From contig OZ220743.1 of the NCBI GenBank assembly GCA_965116965.1, positions 1,426,001 through 1,490,000 on the forward strand: a stretch of 64,000 nt of DNA, written 5' to 3'. Source of the stretch: Aldehydirespirator sp965116965 (GTDB taxonomy: Bacteria; Actinomycetota; Acidimicrobiia; Acidimicrobiales; Aldehydirespiratoraceae). Position 1 is the first letter of the stretch. Every line of letters begins with the position of its first letter. This document shows positions 25,161 through 32,928 of the stretch, piece after piece. The position numbers and the translations under genes were made by a program. Under the pieces are notes generated by a model, which did not search any database, had not been told where the DNA came from, and saw only the letters and a list, made by a program, of their open reading frames with translations.

Positions 25161-25949
25161 GTGAGCGAACTCGACTTGGGCCAGGACTTCGCGGGCCGGG
25201 CCGGTGCGGCGCTGGTCGTAGGGGGCAGCGGCGGCCTCGGCTCGGTGATCGCGGTGGAGCTGGCCGTCCGTGGCAGCGAAGTGGCTCTCACGTACTGCAG
25301 CAACGCCGACGCGGCGGCAGCCACCGCGGCTGAGATCGAGCGACTTGGCCGCCGGAGCCGGCTCGCAGCTGTCGACCTCACCGATGACGAGGGGGTGGCC
25401 GCGGCCGTTGCGGAGTTGGCCGGCACGGCGGGCGGCCTGCACACCATGGTGCACGCGGCCGGCCCGCACGTCCCGCAGATGCACATGAGCCGAACGGCGT
25501 CGGCGGCAATGAGGGCTCAACTGGACGCCGACGCGGCCGGGTTCTTCGCAGCCGCGTCGGCCGCGCTGGGGCACCTGCGCGAGTCCAAGGGCAGCATCGT
25601 GGCCGTCACCACCGCGGGCACTGGCCGGTTCCCGGTGCGCGACGGCCTGAGCACCGTTCCCAAGGCCGCCGTCGAGGCCGCGGTGCGGGGCCTGGCTGCG
25701 GAGGAGGGGCGCTTCGGCGTACGGGCCAACAGCGTGGGTCCCGGGATGCTGACCGACGGCATGGCCCAGCGCCTGACGGCCGTGGGCGATCTGGACGACA
25801 GGGCGCTCGACGCGGCTCGGGCCAACATCCCCATGCGCACCTTCGGTACTGCGGTCGACATCGCCGAAGCGGTGTGCTTCCTGGCCTCGGACCGAGCCCG
25901 CTACATCACCGGTCAGCACCTGGCCGTTGACGGCGGCTACACGGTCTGA
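25161..25949 (+). CDS. SDR-family oxidoreductase with altered active site
   Basis: 262 residues from the GTG at 25161. The Rossmann motif is LVVGGSGGLGSVIA, NNAG is replaced by HAAGPH, and the C-terminus is typical (CFLASDRARYITGQHLAVDGGY). The catalytic Y-x3-K is not visible: the Lys in LSTVPKAAVEA has Ser, not Tyr, four residues before it. Reductase activity is therefore doubtful, or another residue serves. The gene lies 120 nt before an acyl-CoA synthetase, suggesting a linked pathway. Its 3' end lies in a direct repeat. Confidence 0.8.
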   Translation: MSELDLGQDFAGRAGAALVVGGSGGLGSVIAVELAVRGSEVALTYCSNADAAAATAAEIERLGRRSRLAAVDLTDDEGVAAAVAELAGTAGGLHTMVHAAGPHVPQMHMSRTASAAMRAQLDADAAGFFAAASAALGHLRESKGSIVAVTTAGTGRFPVRDGLSTVPKAAVEAAVRGLAAEEGRFGVRANSVGPGMLTDGMAQRLTAVGDLDDRALDAARANIPMRTFGTAVDIAEAVCFLASDRARYITGQHLAVDGGYTV

Positions 25950-26029
25950 GCGCCGGCCTGCGTCAGCGACTCCGTGCCAACGCCGGCCCAGCGCGCCGTT
26001 GACGGCGGCTACACGGTCTGAGCGCCGGC
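25923..26029. repeat. 35-nt direct repeat flanking a 37-nt insert
   Basis: 25923-25957 and 25995-26029 are identical (GCCGTTGACGG ... GAGCGCCGGC) and include the last codons and stop of the SDR gene. The 37 nt between them (25958-25994) is not repeated. Period 72. Confidence 0.8.
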
Positions 26030-26069
26030 TCGGGCCCTCCACCGCGCCGGCTCGGGTAGTGTCGAAGCG

Positions 26070-27623
26070 ATGTATCCAGGAGCACACGCCGCTACCAGTC
26101 CCGACAAGCCGGCCGTCATCATGGCCGGGTCGGGAGAGACGATCACGTACGCCCAGCTCGACGCGGAAGCCAACCAGGTGTCACGCCTGCTCCGGGAGGC
26201 CGGACTGGCCCCCGGCGACCACGTGGCCTGGTGCCTGGAGAACCACCGCAACTTCCTGCCGTTGATGTGGGGGGCGCACTACGCCGGGTTGATCTACACG
26301 CCCATCAGCAGCCGTCTCACCACCGACGAGACCGCCTACATCGTCGACAACAGCGGCGCACGGGTCTTCATCACCTCGAGGTACAAGGCCGTTCAGGCGG
26401 CCGAGCTGGTCGACCGTACGGACGGAGTTGAGCTGAGGCTCATGATGGACGACGTCATCGACGGGTACGGCAGCTACGAGCAGGCTCTGGCCGGGGCGTC
26501 ACCGGAGCCCCTGGAGGGCCGGGTGGCCGGCACCGACATGCTCTACAGCTCAGGTACCACCGGGCGCCCCAAGGGCGTGCTGTCCGCCTACGAGGCGGTG
26601 CCCATCGAGGAGGTCGAGTCGGTGGTGGCCATGATGTGTGTGCTGCTGATCGCCATGTCCGACAAGTCGGTCTACCTGTCGCCTGCGCCGCTGTACCACG
26701 GCGCGCCGCTGCGCTTCACCATGGCCAACCATGCGATCGGCTCCACCGCGGTGATCATGGAACGCTTCGACGCGGAGCAGTTCCTGGCCGCGATCGAGCG
26801 CTACTCGGTGACCCACACCCAGGTGGTGCCGACCATGTTCGTGCGGATGCTGAAGCTGCCCGACGAGCAGCGGCTGCGCTACGACCTGTCGTCGCTGGTC
26901 AGCGTGCTGCACGCGGCGGCGCCCTGCCCGGTGGAGGCCAAGCACCGGATGATCGAGTGGCTGGGCCCGATCATCAGCGAGTACTACGCGGGCACCGAGG
27001 GCAACGGGGCCACCTTCTGCGACAGCGAGCAGTGGCTGGCCCACGAGGGCACTGTGGGGGCGCCCATCACCGGCGAGGTCCACATTGTGGACGAGGCCAC
27101 CGGCACCGAGGCGCCCGTCGGCACTGAGGGCGTGGTCTACTTCGGCGAGGGCAACACCTTCGAGTACCACGGCGACGATGAGAAGACCCGCGATTCCCGG
27201 CTCCCCAACGGCTGGTCGACCATCGGCGACGTGGGACGGGTGGACGAAGACGGCTTCCTGTACCTGACCGACCGCAAGGCGTACATGATCATCTCCGGCG
27301 GGGTGAACGTCTACCCCCAGGAGGCCGAGAACCTGCTGACCATGCATCCCGCGGTGTTGGACGTGGCCGTCATAGGCGTGCCCGACGACGACCTGGGGGA
27401 GGTGCCCAAGGCGGTGGTCCAGCCCATCGACATGCCCGCCGGCGACGAGGCCGCGGCCACCCTGGAGCGTGAGCTGATCGACTACTGCCGGGCCAGCCTG
27501 GCCTCGGTCAAGTGCCCCCGCACAGTGGACTTCCGCCCCGAACTGCCCCGCGACGAGACGGGCAAGCTCTACAAGCGCCTGCTGCGCGACGAGTACTGGC
27601 AGGGCCAGGACCGCCGCATCTAG
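26070..27623 (+). CDS. Acyl-CoA synthetase (AMP-binding family)
   Basis: 517 residues. The AMP-binding P-loop MLYSSGTTGRPKG (~155), EYYAGTEGNG (~310), the adenylate Asp region GWSTIGDVG, the hinge DRKAYMIISGGVNVYP, and the C-terminal catalytic Lys in RDETGKLYKR. It activates a carboxylic acid to its CoA thioester in two steps via an acyl-adenylate. The substrate class is uncertain; the motif set resembles FadD-type enzymes. It ends 13 nt before a strong hairpin shared with the convergent gene. Confidence 0.92.
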   Translation: MYPGAHAATSPDKPAVIMAGSGETITYAQLDAEANQVSRLLREAGLAPGDHVAWCLENHRNFLPLMWGAHYAGLIYTPISSRLTTDETAYIVDNSGARVFITSRYKAVQAAELVDRTDGVELRLMMDDVIDGYGSYEQALAGASPEPLEGRVAGTDMLYSSGTTGRPKGVLSAYEAVPIEEVESVVAMMCVLLIAMSDKSVYLSPAPLYHGAPLRFTMANHAIGSTAVIMERFDAEQFLAAIERYSVTHTQVVPTMFVRMLKLPDEQRLRYDLSSLVSVLHAAAPCPVEAKHRMIEWLGPIISEYYAGTEGNGATFCDSEQWLAHEGTVGAPITGEVHIVDEATGTEAPVGTEGVVYFGEGNTFEYHGDDEKTRDSRLPNGWSTIGDVGRVDEDGFLYLTDRKAYMIISGGVNVYPQEAENLLTMHPAVLDVAVIGVPDDDLGEVPKAVVQPIDMPAGDEAAATLERELIDYCRASLASVKCPRTVDFRPELPRDETGKLYKRLLRDEYWQGQDRRI

Positions 27624-27635
27624 CGGCTGTCGGTC

Positions 27636-27655
27636 CGCCGGCCTCGCGGCCGGCG
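27636..27655. terminator. Bidirectional hairpin between convergent genes
   Basis: CGCCGGCC-TCGC-GGCCGGCG is a perfect 8-bp stem with a tetraloop. It sits between the plus-strand stop at 27623 and the minus-strand stop at 27657. There is no T-run, as is common in high-GC actinobacteria. Confidence 0.65.
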
Positions 27656-27656
27656 A

Positions 27657-28025
27657 TCAGGCGCCGTCCAGCCGGCGTACGAGGGTGGGCGGGGCGACCC
27701 GCCGGTAGCTGTCCTCCAGCCAGTCGGCGACATCGTCGATGACGGTGTCGGACATCCGCACCAGCACCGCCCCGAAGCCGTCGTAGTGGGGTACGGTGAA
27801 CAGCACGTCGGGATGGTTCTCGAGCAGCACCGGCTTCATCTCCGGCTCACAGAACAGCACCAGCACCTCGGTGTCATGCACCTGGTCGCGCCGATGCTCG
27901 CGCTCGCCCCACAACCGGCAGAAGCCCTTCTTGCGGACCTTCAGCCCCGGCGTGCCGTACCACGTCGACTCGGTTGCCTCGGGCAACTGGAGCCCGATCT
28001 TGCGCACATCGTCGAACGTCACCAC
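27657..28025 (-). CDS. MmcQ/YjbR-family protein
   Basis: 122 residues. The start FDDVRKIGLQLPEATESTWYGTPGLKVRKKGF and the later FTVPHYDGFGAVLVRM match the MmcQ/YjbR (DUF419) family, which has a CyaY-like double-psi fold and is thought to bind DNA or nucleotides. It is a small cytosolic protein. It is 35 nt downstream of the amidohydrolase on the same strand and may be co-transcribed. No specific role is known. Confidence 0.75.
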   Translation of the reverse strand: MVTFDDVRKIGLQLPEATESTWYGTPGLKVRKKGFCRLWGEREHRRDQVHDTEVLVLFCEPEMKPVLLENHPDVLFTVPHYDGFGAVLVRMSDTVIDDVADWLEDSYRRVAPPTLVRRLDGA

Positions 28026-28060
28026 GGCCCGAGCCTCACACCGCCGACCCAGCCCGGTCC

Positions 28061-28921
28061 CTAGGTGATCTTGAGGACCCGGGCCGCGTTCTCGCGCAGG
28101 AATTTGGGCCAGACGCCGTCGCGGAAGCCGACGTCAGGCATCTCGCCCATGATGCGCTGAAGCGACAGGCCCATGGGGAAGTAGCCGGCGTACATGACCT
28201 TGTCGGCGCCCCTGGTGTTGGCGTAGTCGATGATCGCCTTCGGGTAGTGCTTGGGGGCGAACGCAGAGGTCGAGTAGTGCAAACCGGGCCACTTCAGCAT
28301 CAGCTTGACGGCTAGGGCCTCCCAGGGCTCGCAGCCGTGGCGGGTGACCAGGGTCAATTCCGGGAAGTCGTACATCACCCGGTCGAGGCGCGCCACGTGC
28401 TGGCAGTCCATGGGCAGCCGCGGGCCGGGCACCCCCGCGCACACGAAGATCGGTATGTCGAGCTCGCAGCAGGTGGCGTACACCGGGTACCACTTGGCGT
28501 CGTCGATGGGGATCTGCGGGAAGCACCCGGCCGGGAACGTGCCCACGGCTCGGACGCCGTGCTCGTCGTGGTAGCGGCGGATGCGCCGCACCGCGCCCAT
28601 CACGTCGTTGGCGTCGGCCTGGCAGGTGGCCACGAAACGGTCGGGGTGGTCGGCCAGCGCCTTGCGGTTGACCTCGCCCTCGCAGCCGATCAGGCCCCAC
28701 TCGACGCCGTAGGCGTCCATCTCCCCCAGGGTGAGTGCGATCGGATCGTCGGCGCCGTACTTCTCCTTGGGCACGCCCTTGAACATGTACTCCACCGGGA
28801 AGTCGAACTCGGCCGACTCGGAGTCCTTGAGCTGCTTGCGGATGAACTCGTAGTGCTCGAAGTCCTTGGCGGGAAAGCCGATCATCGTGTCGACGATCCC
28901 CACATCGGTCGGCATTGCCAT
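28061..28921 (-). CDS. Amidohydrolase-family (ACMSD-like TIM barrel) protein
   Basis: 286 residues. It follows the amidohydrolase-2 layout: acidic first strand (GIVDTMIGFP), conserved GEVNRKALADHPDRF, GTFPAGCFP and a late TRHGCEPWEA (His as metal ligand), ending in FLRENAARVLKI. The usual first-strand HxH is absent (DTM instead), so metal binding may differ. Family members decarboxylate or hydrolyse cyclic acids. Context with acyl-CoA genes suggests small-acid catabolism, but the substrate is unknown. Confidence 0.75.
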   Translation of the reverse strand: MAMPTDVGIVDTMIGFPAKDFEHYEFIRKQLKDSESAEFDFPVEYMFKGVPKEKYGADDPIALTLGEMDAYGVEWGLIGCEGEVNRKALADHPDRFVATCQADANDVMGAVRRIRRYHDEHGVRAVGTFPAGCFPQIPIDDAKWYPVYATCCELDIPIFVCAGVPGPRLPMDCQHVARLDRVMYDFPELTLVTRHGCEPWEALAVKLMLKWPGLHYSTSAFAPKHYPKAIIDYANTRGADKVMYAGYFPMGLSLQRIMGEMPDVGFRDGVWPKFLRENAARVLKIT

Positions 28922-28942
28922 CGTTCACACCTCCTATCCGGG

Positions 28943-28993
28943 GAATTGGCAGCCGAGAGTGCCGTTTCTGGCTTCGGGTGCCGCCAATTCGCG
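28943..28993. repeat. GAATTGGCAGC hairpin repeat, copy 2
   Basis: GAATTGGCAGC at 28943 faces GCCGCCAATTC ending at 28990. It is in the 77-nt space between the amidohydrolase start and the stop of the acyl-CoA dehydrogenase gene. Confidence 0.7.
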
Positions 28994-28998
28994 GGTGG

Positions 28999-30225
28999 CT
29001 AGTTGCGGGGCACGTCGCGCCAGGGGATCTCCTTGTCCACCCTGGGCTCGCCGGGCAGGCCCAGGACCTGCTCGCCGAGGATGTTGCGCATGATCTCGCT
29101 GGTGCCGCCCTCGATGGAGTTGGCCCGGGCCCGCAGGAAGCCGTGGTGGGCGTCGCCGAACTTGCCGTCGAGCGAGACCGCGGTGGGCCGGCGGAACCCG
29201 TAGTCGTAGTCCACCATCCCGCCGGCGCCCTCCAGGTCGATCACCTTGGATGTGAGCTCCTTGTTGAACTCGGCCAGCATCAGCTTGCTCACCGACCCCT
29301 CCGGCCCCGGATTGCCGGCCCGGGCATTCTGGAAGGCCCGGACGTTGGTGAGCCGCAGAGCCTCCCCCTGCACCCACAGTTGCATCACCTCGTCGCGGTG
29401 GGCCTTGGTGCGCACCGCCGGGTCCATGTTGCGGTAGGCCTCCATCAGGTTGCCCAGCGGCCCCTGCTGGGCGGTGGTGGCCCCGCCCACTGCGCCGCCG
29501 ATGGCGGTCCTCTCGTTCATCAGCGTGGTGAGCGCCACCCGCCACCCCTCGCCGACCGCACCGATCCGGGCCGCGTCGGGCACCCGCACGTCGGTCATGT
29601 ACACCTCGTTGAACTCGGCCTCGCCGGTGATCTGGCGCAACGGCCGCACCTCCACGCCAGGGGCCCGCATGTCGAGAGCGAAGTAGGTCAGCCCCTTGTG
29701 CTTGGGCAACTCCGGGTTGGAGCGGGCCACCAGCATTCCGAGATCGGCGACATGGGCCAGCGTGTTCCACACCTTCTGGCCGTTCACCGCCCACTCGTCG
29801 CCGTCGCGTTCGGCCCGGGTGCCCAGGCCGGCGAAGTCCGAGCCCGAGCCGGGCTCGCTGAACAGCTGGCACCACCGCTCCTCGCCGGTGAACATGGGCC
29901 GCAGGTAGCGGCGCTTCTGCTCGTCGGTGCCGTGGGTGAGGATGGTCGGGCCGATCAGCATCATGAAGAACGTGGAGGGGTCGGCGGGCTGGGCCCCCGC
30001 GTCCCGGAGCCGTCGATCAACCGCTCGCTGAAGCCGGCGGGACAGGCCGACCCCACCGAAGCCCGGCGGATGGTGCACCCAGGCCAGCCCGGCGTCGTAC
30101 TGGTGACCCCGGAACTCGACCTGACTCTCTTCGGCGGGGTCGTGCTCGGTCAGCAAGGCATCGACGGCCTCGTCGGCGATACGGGTCTGCTCGGCGGCGT
30201 CGGCGGGTGCGTCAGTGGCTGTCAT
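28999..30225 (-). CDS. Acyl-CoA dehydrogenase
   Basis: 408 residues from the ATG at 30225. The order is helical N-domain (AWVHHPPGFGGVG), beta-domain (WCQLFSEPGSGSDFAGL) and C-domain (NARAGNPGPEGSVSKL, the late EGGTSEIMRNILGEQVLGLPGEPR). FAD-dependent alpha,beta-dehydrogenation of an acyl-CoA. The catalytic Glu is the one in EGGTSEIMRN or a neighbour, as in FadE subgroups. The ORF extends upstream to 30348 without coding character. It is the first gene of a minus-strand group with the amidohydrolase and MmcQ gene. Confidence 0.92.
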   Translation of the reverse strand: MTATDAPADAAEQTRIADEAVDALLTEHDPAEESQVEFRGHQYDAGLAWVHHPPGFGGVGLSRRLQRAVDRRLRDAGAQPADPSTFFMMLIGPTILTHGTDEQKRRYLRPMFTGEERWCQLFSEPGSGSDFAGLGTRAERDGDEWAVNGQKVWNTLAHVADLGMLVARSNPELPKHKGLTYFALDMRAPGVEVRPLRQITGEAEFNEVYMTDVRVPDAARIGAVGEGWRVALTTLMNERTAIGGAVGGATTAQQGPLGNLMEAYRNMDPAVRTKAHRDEVMQLWVQGEALRLTNVRAFQNARAGNPGPEGSVSKLMLAEFNKELTSKVIDLEGAGGMVDYDYGFRRPTAVSLDGKFGDAHHGFLRARANSIEGGTSEIMRNILGEQVLGLPGEPRVDKEIPWRDVPRN

Positions 30226-30797
30226 GGTGTGATTCTCCGATGGACGTTGCGGTCGCGGTCCGGTCGGAACCTGCGTCCCAGGGTCTTGAAGCATAGGCAT
30301 GCGGGCAACTCCTCGTTCGAGGGCGGATACGAGCCGGAGATTGCCCAAGACCTCGAAGACTGATCCCAGTAGGAACGAGCCGACTACCGAGTATCACAGA
30401 TTGACTGTCACACCCCTTGGGAATGATGGAGCACATGAAATTGCCAGGTGGACCTGAGAGCGGTTCCCGACCCCCGCGCAGGCATGTTCGCGGCGTCCGC
30501 GGCCGCACAGGCATGGTTGAGCGCCCGCGGCGGGTCCATGAGGGCGTCCGGGCTATCGAGCGCCCTTGGTTGCCGGCCGCGGGCGGGACGGCGGCTTGGA
30601 GCAAATGCCGGACCGAGCGCGGGACGGCGGCTAGGTTCTCGGCTGGTGATGCCGGGAAGATGTTTCGAGGACCAGTGACCGCGCAGCGCGGGTGGAGGCC
30701 ACCCTCTCGTCGTCGGCCGAGAACACCGGTTTCGTGTGCAGTTTCTTGCGTGTTGCGGTCATGATCACACAGCGTTCCCGATGGCGTCCGCGGGAGC
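30226..30797. other. Gap, no gene supported
   Basis: Upstream region of the acyl-CoA dehydrogenase, plus about 400 nt in which all open frames are Arg/Gly/Pro-rich and lack domains. A 14-nt direct repeat (GCGGGACGGCGGCT) occurs twice between about 30585 and 30635. Otherwise nothing is seen. Confidence 0.4.
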
Positions 30798-30907
30798 CGT
30801 CATGAGCTTCACAGCAGTTGATTTGTTCTGCGGGGGGAGTTCCTCTGGTCCGGTGACATGGGCACCCTCACGTCATGAGCTTCACAGCAGTTGATTTGTT
30901 CTGCGGG
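30798..30907. repeat. 37-nt direct repeat flanking a 36-nt insert at the methyltransferase start
   Basis: 30798-30834 and 30871-30907 are identical (CGTCATGAGC ... TTGTTCTGCGGG) and contain the start codon and first 11 codons of the methyltransferase. The 36 nt between (30835-30870) is unique. The first copy gives only a 30-residue abortive frame. Period 73. Confidence 0.85.
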
Positions 30908-31780
30908 TGCGGCGGCCTCTCGGCGGGCCTAATCGATGCGGGCATTCAGGTAGAGGAGGCCTACGATTGCTGGCCCCAGGCGCTTGACACCTACAAGCGC
31001 AATATCTCTGCCCACGCTGTGCCGCTCGACTTGACCGATACCGCCGCGGCCGTAGAGCGAGTCTCGGACATCGATCCCGTGCTGCTTGCCGGCGCGCCAC
31101 CGTGTCAGGACTTCTCGACCGCAGGCAAGCGGGTAGAGGCAGACCAAGCCAACCTGACCATCGCGTTCGGCCAAATCGTGTCACGCTGTCAGACCCCCGC
31201 GTTCCTCATGGAGAACGTTCCGCAGGTGAGGCTCAGCGCGACGTACCGGCAGATGCGGCGCACGGTCGTAGCTGCCGGATATACGCTCGTTGAGGAGGTT
31301 CTCGACGCAAGCTGGTATGGGGTGCCACAACGGCGCCGAAGGTTCTTCGTCTTCGGTTTCTTGGGGAACGGCGCACGGAGCGTGCGTTTCGAGCAGAGCC
31401 TTGAGCGCGCGAAGTCCACCCAACGCCTGACAGTGAAGCAGTACATGGGCGACGAGATCGACATCGAGTACTACTACCGCCATCCTCGCAATTACTCCCG
31501 ACGTTCAGTGTTCACAGTGCACGAGCCGTCTCCGACGGTGCGCGGAGTGAACCGGCCGGTTCCTCCGAATCATGCCGGCAACCGCCTTGACAGCGCCCCG
31601 CCTGCTCAGGTCCGTCCGCTGACAACACGAGAAAGGGCAAGGGTGCAAACATTCCCGCGAGAGTGGATGTGGGTCGGCGGTGATCGGAACGCCGACACTG
31701 AGTTGCAAGTTGGCAACGCCGTGCCCGTAATACTAGCGTCCCGGGTAGCCACAGCGATTCGTTATGCCATCGAGCAGTAG
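30875..31780 (+). CDS. C5-cytosine DNA methyltransferase
   Basis: 301 residues with all main m5C motifs: I DLFCGCGGLS (7-16), IV GAPPCQDFS with the catalytic Cys77, VI MENV (112-115), VIII QRRRRFF (152-158), IX RERARVQTFP and X QVGNAVP. The target-recognition domain (~190-250) is short. It transfers a methyl group from SAM to C5 of cytosine in a specific site. It is followed, with a 17-nt overlap, by the remnant of a HindVP-like endonuclease, so the original site may have been of the HindV type. It now appears to be an orphan methyltransferase. Confidence 0.92.
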   Translation: MSFTAVDLFCGCGGLSAGLIDAGIQVEEAYDCWPQALDTYKRNISAHAVPLDLTDTAAAVERVSDIDPVLLAGAPPCQDFSTAGKRVEADQANLTIAFGQIVSRCQTPAFLMENVPQVRLSATYRQMRRTVVAAGYTLVEEVLDASWYGVPQRRRRFFVFGFLGNGARSVRFEQSLERAKSTQRLTVKQYMGDEIDIEYYYRHPRNYSRRSVFTVHEPSPTVRGVNRPVPPNHAGNRLDSAPPAQVRPLTTRERARVQTFPREWMWVGGDRNADTELQVGNAVPVILASRVATAIRYAIEQ

Positions 31781-31952
31781 CGTTTCCCTCTACGGCATCA
31801 CGCCAAGCAACTCGAACCGCCATGGTGCCGACCTTTGGGGCAAGAACCAGTTCAACTCGACATTCCCGCTTGCACTGTGCCTGTACATGCGCGACAGCAA
31901 CATCCCGCCCGTCGCCGTCATCGAACGTAACGGACGGATCGTGACTGATTAG
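31764..31952 (+). pseudogene. Truncated HindVP-type restriction endonuclease
   Basis: 62 residues: SVSLYGITPSNSNRHGADLWGKNQFNSTFPLALCLYMRD and a short tail, ending in TAG. The phrase WGKNQFNS.FP.ALC.YM is the N-terminus of HindVP-family type II endonucleases, normally around 350 residues. The remainder is missing, and the following 180 nt show no continuation in any frame. It overlaps the end of the methyltransferase as expected for an R-M pair. Confidence 0.7.
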
Positions 31953-32130
31953 GGCGCTGAGCGTCGTCGTTGAGCGCGGGCTGCCGGCCGCGCCGCCTGA
32001 CTCCCACAAGCCCGAGTCCGAGAACAGGGGCACAGGTCACCTGGATTCACCAGTGGGTCCCCTCAACGGCGCTACGGAGTGTCGCGGCTGATCGCCGAGT
32101 TTCCTCCTCGCTGCGGCGTATAGTCCCCTC

Positions 32131-32928
32131 ATGATCGCTTACTCCCGGCAGTCCCTTATCGACACCACTGAGGCCTGTTTCGCCGAGATTTCGAACTTGT
32201 GCGCCGAGCTATCCGACGAAGAGTGGACCGTGCAGTCGCTTTGCCCGGATTGGACCGTGCGCCAGGCATTGGGCCATGCCGTGGGCGTGGAGGACGTGAT
32301 CTCCGGATGGGAGATCAGCACCGACAACATGCCGCCGTTCGAGAAGATGGCGGCCCTCACCGGGGCGTCCGCAGGAATGTCGTCGGATGAGTTCGGCGCC
32401 AGGGTGGGGGAGATCTTCGACGCTCGCCGGTCCGACCTGGCTGCGCTGAGCGACGACGACATCGAACAGCCGTCGTGGACCCCGGTGGGGGTGCAGAGCT
32501 ACGGGGGCTTTCTCGCCATCCGCATCTTCGACATGTGGGTCCATGTGCGCGACTGCACGATCCCGCTGGGGCGGGCGACAGACGACAGCGGCCCGGCCGC
32601 GGAGACCACCATGAACCAGGTTGAGGGCTCGATGGGCTACATCATCGGCAAGAAGGTCGGCCTGCCTGACGGCATGAGCCTCAGGGCCGACATCACCGGT
32701 CCGGTCGAGCGCCAGGTGGCGGTGGTGGTGGACGGCCGGGCCAAGGCGGTGGATCCTGGCTCGCTGGATTCGCCCGACGTGGTGCTCACCGCCGACTCGA
32801 CCACGTTCATCATGCTCGCCTGCGGGCGCATCGACCCCCAGTCCAAGATCGACGACGGCTCGATCTCCTGGAGCGGCGACGCCCACTGGGGCGAGCACGC
32901 GGCCCGAAGCCTCCGCTTCACGATGTGA
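32131..32928 (+). CDS. Mycothiol-dependent maleylpyruvate isomerase-family protein
   Basis: 265 residues, DinB-like four-helix bundle. The N-terminal pattern (LSDEEWTVQSLCPDWTVRQALGHAVGVED) carries the metal-ligand His of the MDMPI family, with FDMWVHVRDC supplying the later His. The C-terminal part (VVVDGRAKAVDPG ... ACGRIDPQSKI) is the SCP2-like domain found in TIGR03083 proteins. Such enzymes use mycothiol in actinobacteria. The stop overlaps the start of the mutA gene (ATGTGATGA region), suggesting one operon. Confidence 0.85.
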   Translation: MIAYSRQSLIDTTEACFAEISNLCAELSDEEWTVQSLCPDWTVRQALGHAVGVEDVISGWEISTDNMPPFEKMAALTGASAGMSSDEFGARVGEIFDARRSDLAALSDDDIEQPSWTPVGVQSYGGFLAIRIFDMWVHVRDCTIPLGRATDDSGPAAETTMNQVEGSMGYIIGKKVGLPDGMSLRADITGPVERQVAVVVDGRAKAVDPGSLDSPDVVLTADSTTFIMLACGRIDPQSKIDDGSISWSGDAHWGEHAARSLRFTM

